The notes below the pieces were generated by a model that was not told the origin of the DNA, searched no databases, and saw nothing but the letters and a program-made list of their open reading frames with translations. Shown here in pieces: positions 7,259 to 16,350 of a DNA stretch of 64,000 bases. Origin of the DNA: Clostridiales bacterium (GTDB lineage Bacteria; Bacillota; Clostridia; Lachnospirales; Lachnospiraceae); the NCBI GenBank assembly GCA_021204045.1, contig JAJQAA010000018.1:46309-110308 (forward strand). Reading direction: 5' to 3'. The stretch's first letter is position 1; each line of letters starts with the position of its first letter. A program made the position numbers and the translations under genes.

Positions 7259-10138
7259 ATGCTTGGTGATTTGCTGGATATCGCGCGGGAATTGCTCCGG
7301 CGTATTCTCGCATCGAGGCTGTTTGCGCTCGGGATGGCCTTTTGTGTTATGTTTGCGGTGTTGATCGTAAGATTATTCCATCTGCAGATTGTGGAGGGGG
7401 AAACCTACCTCAATGAATACGTGCAGATGACCGAGCAGACGGTTTCCACCCCGGGTACCCGGGGCAATATTTACGACCGCAACGGTTATCTGCTGGCTTA
7501 CAATGAGCCGGCTTATTCCGTGACAATCCGCGATACCGGCGATTATCCGGATAACACCTCGATGAATGAAATGCTGCTGCGCCTGGTGCAGATTCTGAAT
7601 AAGCATGGATTTACGGCACAGGGAAAGCTGGAGATTACCGTTGATGAGGACGGGCAGTTTGCCTATACCTCATCATCAGAAGCGGCGAGAAACCGTTTCC
7701 TGCGTGATTATTACGGCCTGCGCTCGGTCGATCAGCTGGATGATGACCGGGGCCGATATCCGTCAAACGTGCGAGCCTCCGACCTGATCGCGCTGCGCCG
7801 GGAACGCTATAATCTTAACGCGATCAAGGATGAGCGTGGAAATCCTGTAATTCTCACACCTTCTGAGGAATTGCAGCTGATTGATATCCGTTATACGATG
7901 TCGCTCAGTTCTTACAAGCGATACGAAGATATTACCATCACTTCCTATGTTGATGACGAGACTGTGGCGGACATCCTGGAGCACGCGGCCGAGCTGCGCG
8001 GGGTTTCGGTCGCGGAGTCGACGATCCGCGTATACAATGACAGCATCTATTTTGCCCCGATCATCGGTTACACCGGCAAAATGCCGGAAGATCAGCTGGA
8101 AGAACTGCAGAAGGAAAATCCGGAGTACGATATCAACGATATCGTCGGCCGCATCGGCATTGAAGCCTCCATGGAAACCGAACTGCAGGGCGGCAAAGGC
8201 TACCGTAGCCTGGTTGTCAACAATGTCGGCAGTATTATGGAAGTGATTTCCGAGACGGAACCGACAACCGGCAATGATATTTACCTGACGATCGACCGTG
8301 ACCTTCAGGTCGGCATCTATCATCTGATCGAGCAGCAGCTGGCCGGGATCATCGCTTCCAAGCTGGTAAATGAAGATGTTGATACTTCGGATTATTCGGA
8401 TATGAGCAAGATGCCAATCCCTGTTAAGGACGTTTATTATCAGCTGATCAACAATAATGTTCTTTCCTTGTCACACATGGCACAGGAGGAGGCTTCCGAG
8501 ATGGAGCAGGAGATCGACCGGATTTTTTCTTCCGCGCGCACGCAGGCTCTTTCGCAGATCCGCAGCGAACTGCTGAGTGAGCATCCGACAGCAATGAAGG
8601 ATCTGCCCAGGGATATGAAGGCATATATGCTTTATATCTACAATTATCTGTACCAGCCGGAAATCGGCATTGTCCGGCGCGATCTGATTGACACGGCGGA
8701 TGATCGGTATCAGCGCTGGCAGAATGAGGAGATCAGCCTGCGCGAATATTTGTACGCCGGTATCTCGGAAAGCTGGGTGGATACGGCACAGCTGCGCGTG
8801 GAGAGCAAATATTCCAGCGCCGATGATATTTACGAATCACTGGTCAATTATATTATTGATGACCTGCAGACGGACAACCGCTTCGCGAAACGGTTGTTCC
8901 GCTACCTGATTGACGATGGCTCGATCAGCGGACGACAGTTGTGTGTCGCGTTGTTTGACCAGGGAATTCTTCCTTATGATGAGGAACAGGTGCGGCTGCT
9001 GCGTACGGGCGGTGAGCTTTACGCTTACACGTTTATGAAAGAAAAGATTTCCAATGTTGAGATTACACCGGCGCAGCTGGCGCTGGATCCCTGCACCGGC
9101 AGCGTGGTGATCACGGATGTCAATACAGGCGAGGTACGAGCGCTGGTTACTTATCCAAGCTATGACAACAACCGCCTCTCCGGTACGGTTGACGCGGCTT
9201 ATTACAGTCAGCTGCGCGAGGATTTGTCGCTTCCTCTTTATAACAACGCGACGCAGGCGCAGAAGGCGCCTGGTTCCACATTCAAGCCGATCACCGCAAT
9301 TGCCGCTCTGGAGGAACATGTGATCGACGAATATGAAACGGTCAATTGCAGCGGTATTTATGAGGCTGTGGCCATGCCGATTCGCTGCTGGATCTATCCG
9401 GGCAATCACGGTCCGCTGAATGTCCGGGAAGCTCTGCAGAATTCCTGCAACTATTTTTTCAATGAGATGGCGCACCGTCTTTCCATGGATGAGGACGGCA
9501 ATTACTCCACGGAGCGCGGCATCGAGGTGATCCGCAAGTATGCCGCCATGTTTGGTCTGGATCGGCTTTCGGGTGTGGAGATCTCTGAGACACAGCCGCA
9601 GATGACTACCGAGGATCCGGAGCGTTCCGCGATGGGACAGGGTACAAATTCCTATTCCAACGTTCAGCTTTCCCGCTATGTGGCGGCACTGGCTAACCGC
9701 GGTACCGTATTTCAGCTAAGTCTCCTTGATAAGATGACTGATTCCGATGGAAATCTCCTGAAGGATTTCACACCGGAGGTTTCCAGCCACATTGACATCG
9801 CTTCTACGACCTGGGATGCTGTGCAGGAAGGCATGCGGGCGGTGGTCGCGGAAGGTTCCTCAAAAAGGATCTTCGCGGATCTCGAGGTGCCGATCGCCGG
9901 TAAAACCGGTACGGCACAGGAGTCAAATTCCCGTCCCAATCACGCATTTTTTATCTCCTTCGGGCCTTATCCGGATCCGGAGATCTGCGTTACTGTCAAT
10001 ATCCCATACGGATACGCTTCTTCCAACGCCGCAACGCTGGCAAAAAGTGTTTACCGCTTTTACTACGGATATACCGATCTCGACTATATTCTGAATACCG
10101 GTGCGCTGGACGTATCCAATGTCAAGATCGGCGACTAA
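7259..10138 (+). CDS. mrdA: Penicillin-binding protein 2 (class B peptidoglycan transpeptidase), long form
   Basis: 959 aa, well above the 600-720 aa usual for this class. One transmembrane helix (about residues 18-40) precedes the PBP dimerization region (TPGTRGNIYDRNG and NDIVGRIGIEASME). The transpeptidase domain has the acyl-ester Ser673 (GSTFK), the SxN motif Ser729 (SCN) and the KTGT motif at Lys882. The extra length is a block of roughly 250 residues, about 365-610, between the dimerization region and the SxxK motif, rich in charged and Tyr residues. It crosslinks new peptidoglycan during elongation together with RodA, encoded 1.9 kb downstream. Confidence 0.93.
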   Translation: MLGDLLDIARELLRRILASRLFALGMAFCVMFAVLIVRLFHLQIVEGETYLNEYVQMTEQTVSTPGTRGNIYDRNGYLLAYNEPAYSVTIRDTGDYPDNTSMNEMLLRLVQILNKHGFTAQGKLEITVDEDGQFAYTSSSEAARNRFLRDYYGLRSVDQLDDDRGRYPSNVRASDLIALRRERYNLNAIKDERGNPVILTPSEELQLIDIRYTMSLSSYKRYEDITITSYVDDETVADILEHAAELRGVSVAESTIRVYNDSIYFAPIIGYTGKMPEDQLEELQKENPEYDINDIVGRIGIEASMETELQGGKGYRSLVVNNVGSIMEVISETEPTTGNDIYLTIDRDLQVGIYHLIEQQLAGIIASKLVNEDVDTSDYSDMSKMPIPVKDVYYQLINNNVLSLSHMAQEEASEMEQEIDRIFSSARTQALSQIRSELLSEHPTAMKDLPRDMKAYMLYIYNYLYQPEIGIVRRDLIDTADDRYQRWQNEEISLREYLYAGISESWVDTAQLRVESKYSSADDIYESLVNYIIDDLQTDNRFAKRLFRYLIDDGSISGRQLCVALFDQGILPYDEEQVRLLRTGGELYAYTFMKEKISNVEITPAQLALDPCTGSVVITDVNTGEVRALVTYPSYDNNRLSGTVDAAYYSQLREDLSLPLYNNATQAQKAPGSTFKPITAIAALEEHVIDEYETVNCSGIYEAVAMPIRCWIYPGNHGPLNVREALQNSCNYFFNEMAHRLSMDEDGNYSTERGIEVIRKYAAMFGLDRLSGVEISETQPQMTTEDPERSAMGQGTNSYSNVQLSRYVAALANRGTVFQLSLLDKMTDSDGNLLKDFTPEVSSHIDIASTTWDAVQEGMRAVVAEGSSKRIFADLEVPIAGKTGTAQESNSRPNHAFFISFGPYPDPEICVTVNIPYGYASSNAATLAKSVYRFYYGYTDLDYILNTGALDVSNVKIGD

Positions 10139-10209
10139 ACCGACATGCGCCGCTGTCGCGGCGCTCTACCACGCATGAAAGTTTCGTCCGCGCAGAAAGA
10201 GGGAGTCGT

Positions 10210-10875
10210 ATGAAAAGCAAGGTAGTGATCAAGAGCAGCCGTTTTGGGATGAGTGTTTTCCTAGACCCGAAAAGTCCGTTTGACGAACTGCTGGAGGCCG
10301 TAGCTGTCAAATTCCGTGAGAGCGCCCGCTTCTGGGGCAATGTCCAGATCGCGCTGCTTCTGGAAGGAAGAGAACTTACTTCGGAGCAGGAGTTTGCGAT
10401 TGTCAACACGATCACGGATAATTCCGGAATTGAGGTACTCTGCCTGATCGATCAGAATGCAGAACGCATTGAGCGCTGTGAAAAAGCGGTCAATCAAAAA
10501 CTGATGGAACTATCCGCGAATACCGGACAGTTTTACCGGGGGGATCTGCGCCGGGGAGAGACTTTGGAGTCAGAGGCCAGTATCGTCATCATCGGCGATG
10601 TGCTTCACGGTGCGCGTGTTACGGCAAAAGGGAACGTCATCATCATCGGCGAACTGAAGGGCAGCGTCCACGCCGGGGCCGCGGGAAATCATCACGCGGT
10701 TGTCGCGGCGCTGGAAATGTCGCCGCTTTCGCTGTGCATCGCTGACTGTGGACAGCATTATGGCGACAAAGGCCGTAAGCTGGGGCGGGGACCGATGATC
10801 GCGATGGTAGAAGATTGTAATATTTGCACGAAACCGATAAAAAAAAGCATTTTAAATATGTTAAAGTTCAATTAA
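10210..10875 (+). CDS. minC: Septum-site-determining protein MinC
   Basis: 221 aa. Divergent N-terminal domain, then the C-terminal right-handed beta-helix region (FYRGDLRRGETLESEASIVIIGDVLHGARVTAKGNVIIIGELKGSVHAG) that binds MinD and FtsZ. GGGAG precedes the ATG. Inhibits FtsZ ring formation away from mid-cell together with MinD. The C-terminus (residues 190-221) carries two Cys residues (EDCNICTKP). First of a minC-minD-minE set inserted between PBP2 and rodA. Confidence 0.93.
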   Translation: MKSKVVIKSSRFGMSVFLDPKSPFDELLEAVAVKFRESARFWGNVQIALLLEGRELTSEQEFAIVNTITDNSGIEVLCLIDQNAERIERCEKAVNQKLMELSANTGQFYRGDLRRGETLESEASIVIIGDVLHGARVTAKGNVIIIGELKGSVHAGAAGNHHAVVAALEMSPLSLCIADCGQHYGDKGRKLGRGPMIAMVEDCNICTKPIKKSILNMLKFN

Positions 10876-10939
10876 CACTGGAAAATTTTCCGATTATCAT
10901 GTAAAATAGCGTTGTATATCGTTTTCAGGAGGAGTTATC

Positions 10940-11731
10940 ATGAGTGATGTCATCGTAATTACTTCTGGAAAAGGCGGGGTAGGCAAGACGACGACTGTCG
11001 CCAATATTGGCACCGGTCTGGCGCTTCTCGGATTTCGCACGGTTCTGATTGATACCGATATCGGACTGCGCAACCTGGATGTGGTCATGGGACTGGAGAA
11101 CCGGATTATCTACAATCTGGTCGATGTGGTCGAAGGCAACTGCCGTATGAAGCAGGCCCTGATAAAAGACAAAAGATATCCGAATCTTTATTTGCTGCCG
11201 TCCGCGCAGACGCGCGACAAGACCGCGGTCAGTCCCGGTCAGATGCGCAAGCTCACGGACGATTTGCGGGAAGATTTTGATTATATTCTTCTGGACTGTC
11301 CGGCAGGAATTGAGCAGGGCTTTCAGAATGCTATTGCCGGGGCGGATCGCGCCCTGGTGGTGACAACGCCGGAAGTCTCCGCGATTCGCGATGCCGACCG
11401 TATCATCGGACTGCTGGAAGCGGCGCAAATGAGCGGGATTGACCTGATTGTCAACCGCATCCGTATGGACATGGTGCGGCGAGGGGATATGATGTCGATC
11501 GCCGATGTTGCGGATATTCTCGCGGTCAATATCATCGGCGCGGTACCGGACGATGAGGACATTGTTATTTCCACAAACCAGGGAGAGCCGCTGGCTGACA
11601 CCGATTCCCTTGCCGGACAAGCCTTCTTCAATATCAGCAAGCGGGTCGCAGGAGAGAGTGTTCCGCTGCTTGACCTGGAGGAGAGACAGAGTATTTTTCT
11701 GAGACTGTCCAGCTTTTTGCGCCGGGCATAG
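10940..11731 (+). CDS. minD: Septum-site-determining ATPase MinD
   Basis: 263 aa. The deviant Walker A motif KGGVGKTT is at residues 11-18, followed by DTDIGLRNLDVVMGLE and the switch region YILLDCPAGIEQGF. A C-terminal segment (RQSIFLRLSSFLRRA) fits an amphipathic membrane-targeting helix. AGGAGGAG precedes the ATG by 6 nt. The 64-nt gap after minC contains the perfect palindrome GGAAAATTTTCC at 10880-10891. Confidence 0.97.
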   Translation: MSDVIVITSGKGGVGKTTTVANIGTGLALLGFRTVLIDTDIGLRNLDVVMGLENRIIYNLVDVVEGNCRMKQALIKDKRYPNLYLLPSAQTRDKTAVSPGQMRKLTDDLREDFDYILLDCPAGIEQGFQNAIAGADRALVVTTPEVSAIRDADRIIGLLEAAQMSGIDLIVNRIRMDMVRRGDMMSIADVADILAVNIIGAVPDDEDIVISTNQGEPLADTDSLAGQAFFNISKRVAGESVPLLDLEERQSIFLRLSSFLRRA

Positions 11732-11740
11732 CGGGGGCGC

Positions 11741-12031
11741 ATGATGAAGAGTCGATGGCGTTTTCACAAAAGCAATTCCGGGCAGATCGCTCTCAGGCGT
11801 CTGCGGTTTTTGCTCGTCTGTGACGAGACACAGGTAAGTCCGGCGTTGCTGGAGACAATCCGGGATGATATGACGGCGGTTCTTTCCCGCTACGCGGATA
11901 TTGATCCCGCCGGGCTTGAATTTGAGCTGGTCCGGGCGAAGAGCGGAGCCGGGAGGGAGCAACCTCCCCTGTTGTGCACGCGCGTTCCCATCCGCCCGTC
12001 TGTACACATGAGGAAACCGAATGTTTTCTGA
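11741..12031 (+). CDS. minE: MinE-like cell division topological specificity factor
   Basis: 96 aa. The segment A-x-x-R-L-R-F-L-L-V-C-D (about residues 17-28), DDMTAVLSRYADIDP and LEFELVR match the MinE pattern of a MinD-binding beta/helix followed by the dimeric domain; overall divergence is high. Position right after minD supports it. The 3' end overlaps rodA by 11 nt. MinE, rather than DivIVA/MinJ, implies an oscillating or MinE-regulated Min system, as in other Min-containing clostridia. Confidence 0.8.
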   Translation: MMKSRWRFHKSNSGQIALRRLRFLLVCDETQVSPALLETIRDDMTAVLSRYADIDPAGLEFELVRAKSGAGREQPPLLCTRVPIRPSVHMRKPNVF

Positions 12032-13142
12032 TTATGAATTAAAAAATTACAACTTACGTTTGCTCCTTTATATATTGTTGCTCAATGTCCTGGGTGTCCT
12101 GGTGATCCGAAGCGCGACAAATCAGGACATGGCCTATGTAGGGAAACAGATTCTGGGAATTGTTGTCGGTTTTGCCGTTGTGATTGTTCTATCTTTGATT
12201 GATTACCATAGGATTCTTTCCACGGCATGGGCGATTTACGGGATCTGTATCGCGGGACTGATCGCGGTGCTGTTGTTCGGAAGAAATGTCAACAACGCTA
12301 CGCGCTGGCTGGTTCTTCCGGGTGTTGGGCAGATCCAGCCGTCCGAGTTTGTGAAGACCGGCATTATTGTTTTTTTCTCCTGGTATTTCAGTAAAAATCA
12401 GAAGAAACTGAATCAGTTTACAACGCTGCTGATGGCCGGTTCTCTGTATCTGTTACAGTTTGCGCTGATTTTTTCACAGCCGGATTTGTCAACAGGCCTG
12501 GTGACGGCAGTTATCTTTCTGTGCATGCTGTTCGTAGCCGGGTTAGGCTGGCGCTGGATTGCCGGCGCCCTGGCGGTATTTCTTCCCTGCGGCGCCCTGT
12601 TTCTCTATCTGCTGCAGTACAATATGGTGCCGTTCCTGCGTTCTTACCAGGCGAACCGGATACTTGCCTTTGTCGATCCGGAGCACTACGCGGAGATCAA
12701 CCGTCAGCAAAACAACTCTATCATGGCGATTGGTTCCGGTATGCTGACGGGAAAGGGACTGAACAACAACTCCCTTGCTTCCGTAAAACAGGGCAATTTT
12801 CTTTCCGAAGAGCAGACGGATTTTATCTTCGCCGTGATTGGGGAGGAACTGGGATTTATCGGCTGCGCGGCAGTAATTCTGCTGATTGCCCTGATTGTTT
12901 TTGAATGTCTGCTGATGGCGGCACGGTCGGCGGATATGGCGGGCCGGCTGCTTTGTACGGGCATGGCGACGCTGCTGGCATTTCAGAGCTTTTCCAACAT
13001 AGCAGTGGCCACCGGCCTGCTTCCGAATACCGGTCTGCCGCTTCCGTTTGTCAGTTATGGGGTCAGCTCCCTGATGAGCGCATACATCGGCATCGGGCTT
13101 TCGCTCAATGTCGGCCTACAACGAAAACTCAGCAATTATTAA
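12021..13142 (+). CDS. rodA: RodA/FtsW/SpoVE-family peptidoglycan glycosyltransferase, RodA type
   Basis: 373 aa with about ten hydrophobic helices. Conserved SEDS signatures are visible: NNATRWL and the QPSEFVKT segment near residue 100, QPDLSTG near 155, and the C-terminal PFVSYGVSSL. It polymerises lipid II with its partner class B PBP. RodA rather than FtsW is favoured because the partner PBP2 and mreCD are in the same cluster. Starts inside the end of minE. Confidence 0.93.
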   Translation: MFSDYELKNYNLRLLLYILLLNVLGVLVIRSATNQDMAYVGKQILGIVVGFAVVIVLSLIDYHRILSTAWAIYGICIAGLIAVLLFGRNVNNATRWLVLPGVGQIQPSEFVKTGIIVFFSWYFSKNQKKLNQFTTLLMAGSLYLLQFALIFSQPDLSTGLVTAVIFLCMLFVAGLGWRWIAGALAVFLPCGALFLYLLQYNMVPFLRSYQANRILAFVDPEHYAEINRQQNNSIMAIGSGMLTGKGLNNNSLASVKQGNFLSEEQTDFIFAVIGEELGFIGCAAVILLIALIVFECLLMAARSADMAGRLLCTGMATLLAFQSFSNIAVATGLLPNTGLPLPFVSYGVSSLMSAYIGIGLSLNVGLQRKLSNY

Positions 13143-13157
13143 AGGAGGACATTACTT

Positions 13158-13553
13158 ATGAATATTGGTTTGATCGCACACGACTCCAAAAAAAAGCTGA
13201 TGCAGAATTTTTGCATTGCGTATCGGGGAATATTGAATAAGCACACCCTGCACGCGACAGGCACGACCGGCAGGCTGGTGGAAGAGGTTACCAATCTAAG
13301 CGTTCATAAATATCTGGCCGGTCACCTGGGCGGTATGCAGCAGATGGCAGCCCAGATTGAGCATAATGAGATGGATCTGGTGATTTTTCTGCGTGATCCG
13401 GTGAAACCGAAATCCCATGAGCCAAATGTAAACGACGTCGTCAAGCTCTGTGATACGTACAATATTCCACTGGCCACGAATCTGGCCACAGCGGAACTTC
13501 TGATCAAGGCGCTTGACCGTGGCGATCTGGAGTGGCGCGAATATTACCGCTAA
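13158..13553 (+). CDS. Methylglyoxal synthase-like protein with substituted catalytic residues
   Basis: 131 aa, full length for the MgsA family: AHDSKKK (Asp9), HATGTTGRLVEE, GHLGGMQQMAAQI, FLRDP and ATNLATAELLI. Compared with Escherichia coli MgsA from memory, the catalytic Asp71 (GGDQQ) is Met here (GGMQQ) and Asp101 (HDPDV) is Asn (HEPNV), while the counterparts of Asp20, Asp91 and His98 remain. Conversion of dihydroxyacetone phosphate to methylglyoxal is therefore doubtful; the fold may bind a phosphorylated ligand for another purpose. AAAGGAGG precedes the ATG, 15 nt after rodA. Confidence 0.85.
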   Translation: MNIGLIAHDSKKKLMQNFCIAYRGILNKHTLHATGTTGRLVEEVTNLSVHKYLAGHLGGMQQMAAQIEHNEMDLVIFLRDPVKPKSHEPNVNDVVKLCDTYNIPLATNLATAELLIKALDRGDLEWREYYR

Positions 13554-13587
13554 ATCCCATTTGCGGAGAAATCATTTGAATTAATGA

Positions 13588-13616
13588 TTGCTTATTCCGG
13601 GGATTTATACTATAAT
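13588..13616 (+). promoter_or_regulatory. Probable sigma-A promoter of the small P-loop gene
   Basis: TTGCTT at 13588-13593 and TATAAT at 13611-13616 with a 17-bp spacer, about 55 nt before the ATG at 13675. The 13571-13589 stretch just upstream contains an AT-rich inverted repeat (AATCATT/AATGATT). Confidence 0.6.
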
Positions 13617-13674
13617 TGTTTTAATGAAATTTAGATTTTTATACAAAACCAATAAACTCAAGGAGGAGATTACT

Positions 13675-14094
13675 ATGGTGCAGATCATCGCAGGCAATAA
13701 GGGAAAGGGAAAAACCAAACATCTTCTTGACATGGCAAACGCCGCGGTCAAAACGGCGGAGGGTTCTATCGTTTATCTGGATAAAAGTTCCAAGCATATG
13801 TACGAACTGAATAACCGCATCCGTCTGATCAATGTCAACGAATATCCCATTCCCAGCAGCCAGGGCTTTATTGGCTTTATCTGCGGCATCATTTCTCAGG
13901 ATCGAGATATTGAAACGATGTTTTTTGACAGTTTCCTGCGTCTGGCCGGACTGGAGGGCGAGGATATCACGGAGACGGTCGCCACATTGGAGCAGCTCAG
14001 CGCAAAATATGGTCTGAACTTTGTGCTCAGCGTTTCCCAGGACGCGCACGAGCTTCCGGAACGTGTACAGAAAGATATCGTTATTTCCCTGTAA
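13675..14094 (+). CDS. Small P-loop protein (often annotated 'twitching motility protein PilT')
   Basis: 139 aa from the ATG at 13675, chosen because AAGGAGGAG lies 7 nt upstream. A P-loop (GNKGKGKTK, about residues 7-15) starts the protein, followed by IVYLDKSS and a Walker B-like hydrophobic strand (ETMFFDSFL). It is far too short to be a PilT motor and lacks the rest of that fold. Similar stand-alone ATP-binding proteins occur in Lachnospiraceae; function unknown. It has its own promoter and terminator, so is probably monocistronic. Confidence 0.75.
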   Translation: MVQIIAGNKGKGKTKHLLDMANAAVKTAEGSIVYLDKSSKHMYELNNRIRLINVNEYPIPSSQGFIGFICGIISQDRDIETMFFDSFLRLAGLEGEDITETVATLEQLSAKYGLNFVLSVSQDAHELPERVQKDIVISL

Positions 14095-14112
14095 AGAATA
14101 TACATGCATTAC

Positions 14113-14137
14113 GGGGCGTCGTTGCGGCGCCCTTTTT
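14113..14137 (+). terminator. Rho-independent terminator after the small P-loop gene
   Basis: GGGCG at 14114-14118 pairs with CGCCC at 14128-14132 and is followed by TTTTT (14133-14137), 20 nt after the stop codon. Confidence 0.75.
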
Positions 14138-14193
14138 ATTGTTGAACATATAAAAGCAACAATCCTGCGGTTGTTCCGGGAGGAAGCGGCGTA

Positions 14194-15600
14194 TTGGCAA
14201 AGAAAAGCAAAGACCCAAAGATTATTCCTTATCGGCGCTCTCTGAATATCAATGTGGGGATGATTATTTTCGCGATTATCTTTATCTACATGGCATTCAG
14301 TGTTTATACTTATCTGAAAAAAGAAAAGATCCAGTTTTACGAGGTTGTCGAGGGCAGTATCGTAAACGATCATTCGCATACCGGTATTATCCTGCGGGAA
14401 GAATCCGTGCAGTACACGGATCGTGCCGGATACATCAATTATTATGTACAAGAAGGGAAACGAGCTGCTGTCGGCACACGGATTTATTCGATCGATGAAT
14501 CGGGCAGTATCGCCGATTATTTCGCGGACAACCCTGACGCCAATGTGACGCTCACGGACAGCAACCTTTCTGACATCAAGCGGCAGTTGTCTGCTTTTGC
14601 GATGAGCTGGGATCCGTATTCGTTCCGCGAAGTCTATGATCTCCAGTACACACTGGAAGCCGCAGTAATGGAGTATGTCAATCTGAATGCGGTTGACAGT
14701 CTTGACGCGCTGATGGAACAGACCGGCACTCAGTTTATACAGGCGCGCGCTCCGGCTTCCGGTGTCGTCTCTTACGGGATTGACGGCTACGAAGGATTAC
14801 AGGCGAATGCGGTTACCAGCGACTCCTTTGATCGCGCGGGTTATTCCAAATCCATCACAAAATCAGGAAAACTGGTTGAAAACGGCGCTGCGGTTTACAA
14901 ACTGGTCACCTCCGACGACTGGAGTATCATTTTTCCTCTGACAGAAGGAGAAATCACAGAATACAGCGGACACGATCGATTGCATATTACTTTTGACCGG
15001 GATAATCTGGAACTGGACGGTGGCTTTTCGAGTTTTACCGGTACAGACGGCAACGTCTACGGGCGGCTGGATTTTGGCCAGTACATGGTACAGTTTGTCT
15101 CGGATCGTTATGTGAATTTTGAGGTTTCCGCCCAGAGATCCGTGGGACTGAAGATTCCCGTTACCGCCGTGACATCCAAAAGTTTTTATCTGGTGCCTCT
15201 GGATTATATGACGCAGGGCGGCGACAGCAGTGATACCGGATTTTTAAAAGAGGTTTACTCGGAGACGGGGGAAACTTCCGTACAGTTTACACCGGCGACG
15301 ATCTATTATTCTACGGACGGGTATTATTATATTGATATGCGGGAGGACGCCGCGATACGTGCTGGTGATTATCTTGTCAAACCGGAATCGCAGGAACGTT
15401 TCCAGGTCGGCCAGAGCGCTGTTTTACAGGGCGTATACAACATCAATAAAGGCTATGCCGTTTTTAAACAAATCGAGATTCTCAGTTCAAACGATGAATA
15501 TTATACGGTACGAAAAGGTATGAACTACGGGCTTTCGGTTTATGATCATATCGTACTGGACGCAGAAACGGTAGAAGAAGGACAGCTGATTTATCAGTAA
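14194..15600 (+). CDS. HlyD-like membrane-anchored protein upstream of yggS-sepF
   Basis: 468 aa from a TTG codon at 14194 with GGGAGGAAG upstream. A positively charged N-terminus, one transmembrane helix (about residues 20-41) and a large extracytoplasmic part with repeated beta-rich segments (IQARAPASGVVSYGIDG resembles a biotinyl-lipoyl-like half). Automated annotation usually calls it a HlyD-family efflux adaptor, but no transporter is next to it. It sits in a stable neighbourhood with yggS and sepF, so a role at the division site or in the envelope is a reasonable inference. Not proven. Confidence 0.75.
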   Translation: MAKKSKDPKIIPYRRSLNINVGMIIFAIIFIYMAFSVYTYLKKEKIQFYEVVEGSIVNDHSHTGIILREESVQYTDRAGYINYYVQEGKRAAVGTRIYSIDESGSIADYFADNPDANVTLTDSNLSDIKRQLSAFAMSWDPYSFREVYDLQYTLEAAVMEYVNLNAVDSLDALMEQTGTQFIQARAPASGVVSYGIDGYEGLQANAVTSDSFDRAGYSKSITKSGKLVENGAAVYKLVTSDDWSIIFPLTEGEITEYSGHDRLHITFDRDNLELDGGFSSFTGTDGNVYGRLDFGQYMVQFVSDRYVNFEVSAQRSVGLKIPVTAVTSKSFYLVPLDYMTQGGDSSDTGFLKEVYSETGETSVQFTPATIYYSTDGYYYIDMREDAAIRAGDYLVKPESQERFQVGQSAVLQGVYNINKGYAVFKQIEILSSNDEYYTVRKGMNYGLSVYDHIVLDAETVEEGQLIYQ

Positions 15601-15641
15601 CATGGCGTTTTACGGAAATCCAACAAAAAGAGGTATCTATT

Positions 15642-16331
15642 ATGAATGATTCGATTCGCATAAATCTGGAACAGGTACGCGGCCGTATTCAGGCCGCCTG
15701 TGCGCGCAGCGGCCGGGATACGGCCGATGTGACGCTGATCGCGGTGAGCAAGACAAAACCGCTGGAGGATCTGCGAGCCGCCTACGACTGCGGCGCCAGG
15801 GATTTTGGGGAAAACAAAGTACAGGAGATTACGGCCAAGCAGCCGTCGATGCCGGCGGATGCCCGTTTCCATATGATCGGCCATTTGCAGCGCAACAAGG
15901 TAAAACAGGTACTTCCTCATGTGAAAATGATTCATTCCGTAGATTCGCTGCGCCTGGCGGAGCAGATTCAGCATGACGCCGAAGCGGCTGGTCTCACGAT
16001 CCCGGTACTTCTCGAGGTCAATGTTGCCAGAGAGGAAAGTAAGTACGGTTTTTTCCTCGAAGAAGTGGAGCCGGCAGTCAATCAGATTTGTCGTCTGTCA
16101 CGGATTCAGATCCGTGGTCTGATGACAATCGCGCCTTTTGTCGTGGATGCGGAGGAAAACCGGGAAATATTTCGTAAATTATATCAATTATCGGTTGACA
16201 TTAAAACCAAAAACATTGATAATGTGAGTATGAGTGTGCTCTCTATGGGAATGACCGGTGACTATGAAGTCGCTATCGAGGAGGGAGCCACCATGATCAG
16301 AGTCGGGACAGGTATTTTCGGTTCCCGATAA
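15642..16331 (+). CDS. yggS: PLP homeostasis protein, YggS/YlmE/PROSC family
   Basis: 229 aa. Binds pyridoxal 5'-phosphate on Lys37 (AVSKTKP) in an alanine-racemase-like TIM barrel. Other family features: ARDFGENKVQE, FHMIGHLQRNKVK, IHSVDSL, LSMGMTGDYEVAIEEGATMIRVGTGIFG. The usual role is PLP homeostasis. In Firmicutes it lies upstream of sepF, as here (19-nt gap). Confidence 0.97.
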   Translation: MNDSIRINLEQVRGRIQAACARSGRDTADVTLIAVSKTKPLEDLRAAYDCGARDFGENKVQEITAKQPSMPADARFHMIGHLQRNKVKQVLPHVKMIHSVDSLRLAEQIQHDAEAAGLTIPVLLEVNVAREESKYGFFLEEVEPAVNQICRLSRIQIRGLMTIAPFVVDAEENREIFRKLYQLSVDIKTKNIDNVSMSVLSMGMTGDYEVAIEEGATMIRVGTGIFGSR

Positions 16332-16350
16332 GAAATGGAGAGAATGAGCG

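Noticed and set aside
10925..12007. 360-aa open frame on the minus strand
   Set aside because: It lies opposite minD and minE, which have clear family motifs and ribosome binding sites; the minus-strand frame has no recognisable motif and no start signal.
13675..14094. PilT-type twitching motility motor
   Set aside because: At 139 aa it is much too short, lacks the PilT hexamer motifs and no pilus genes are nearby; only a generic P-loop is supported.
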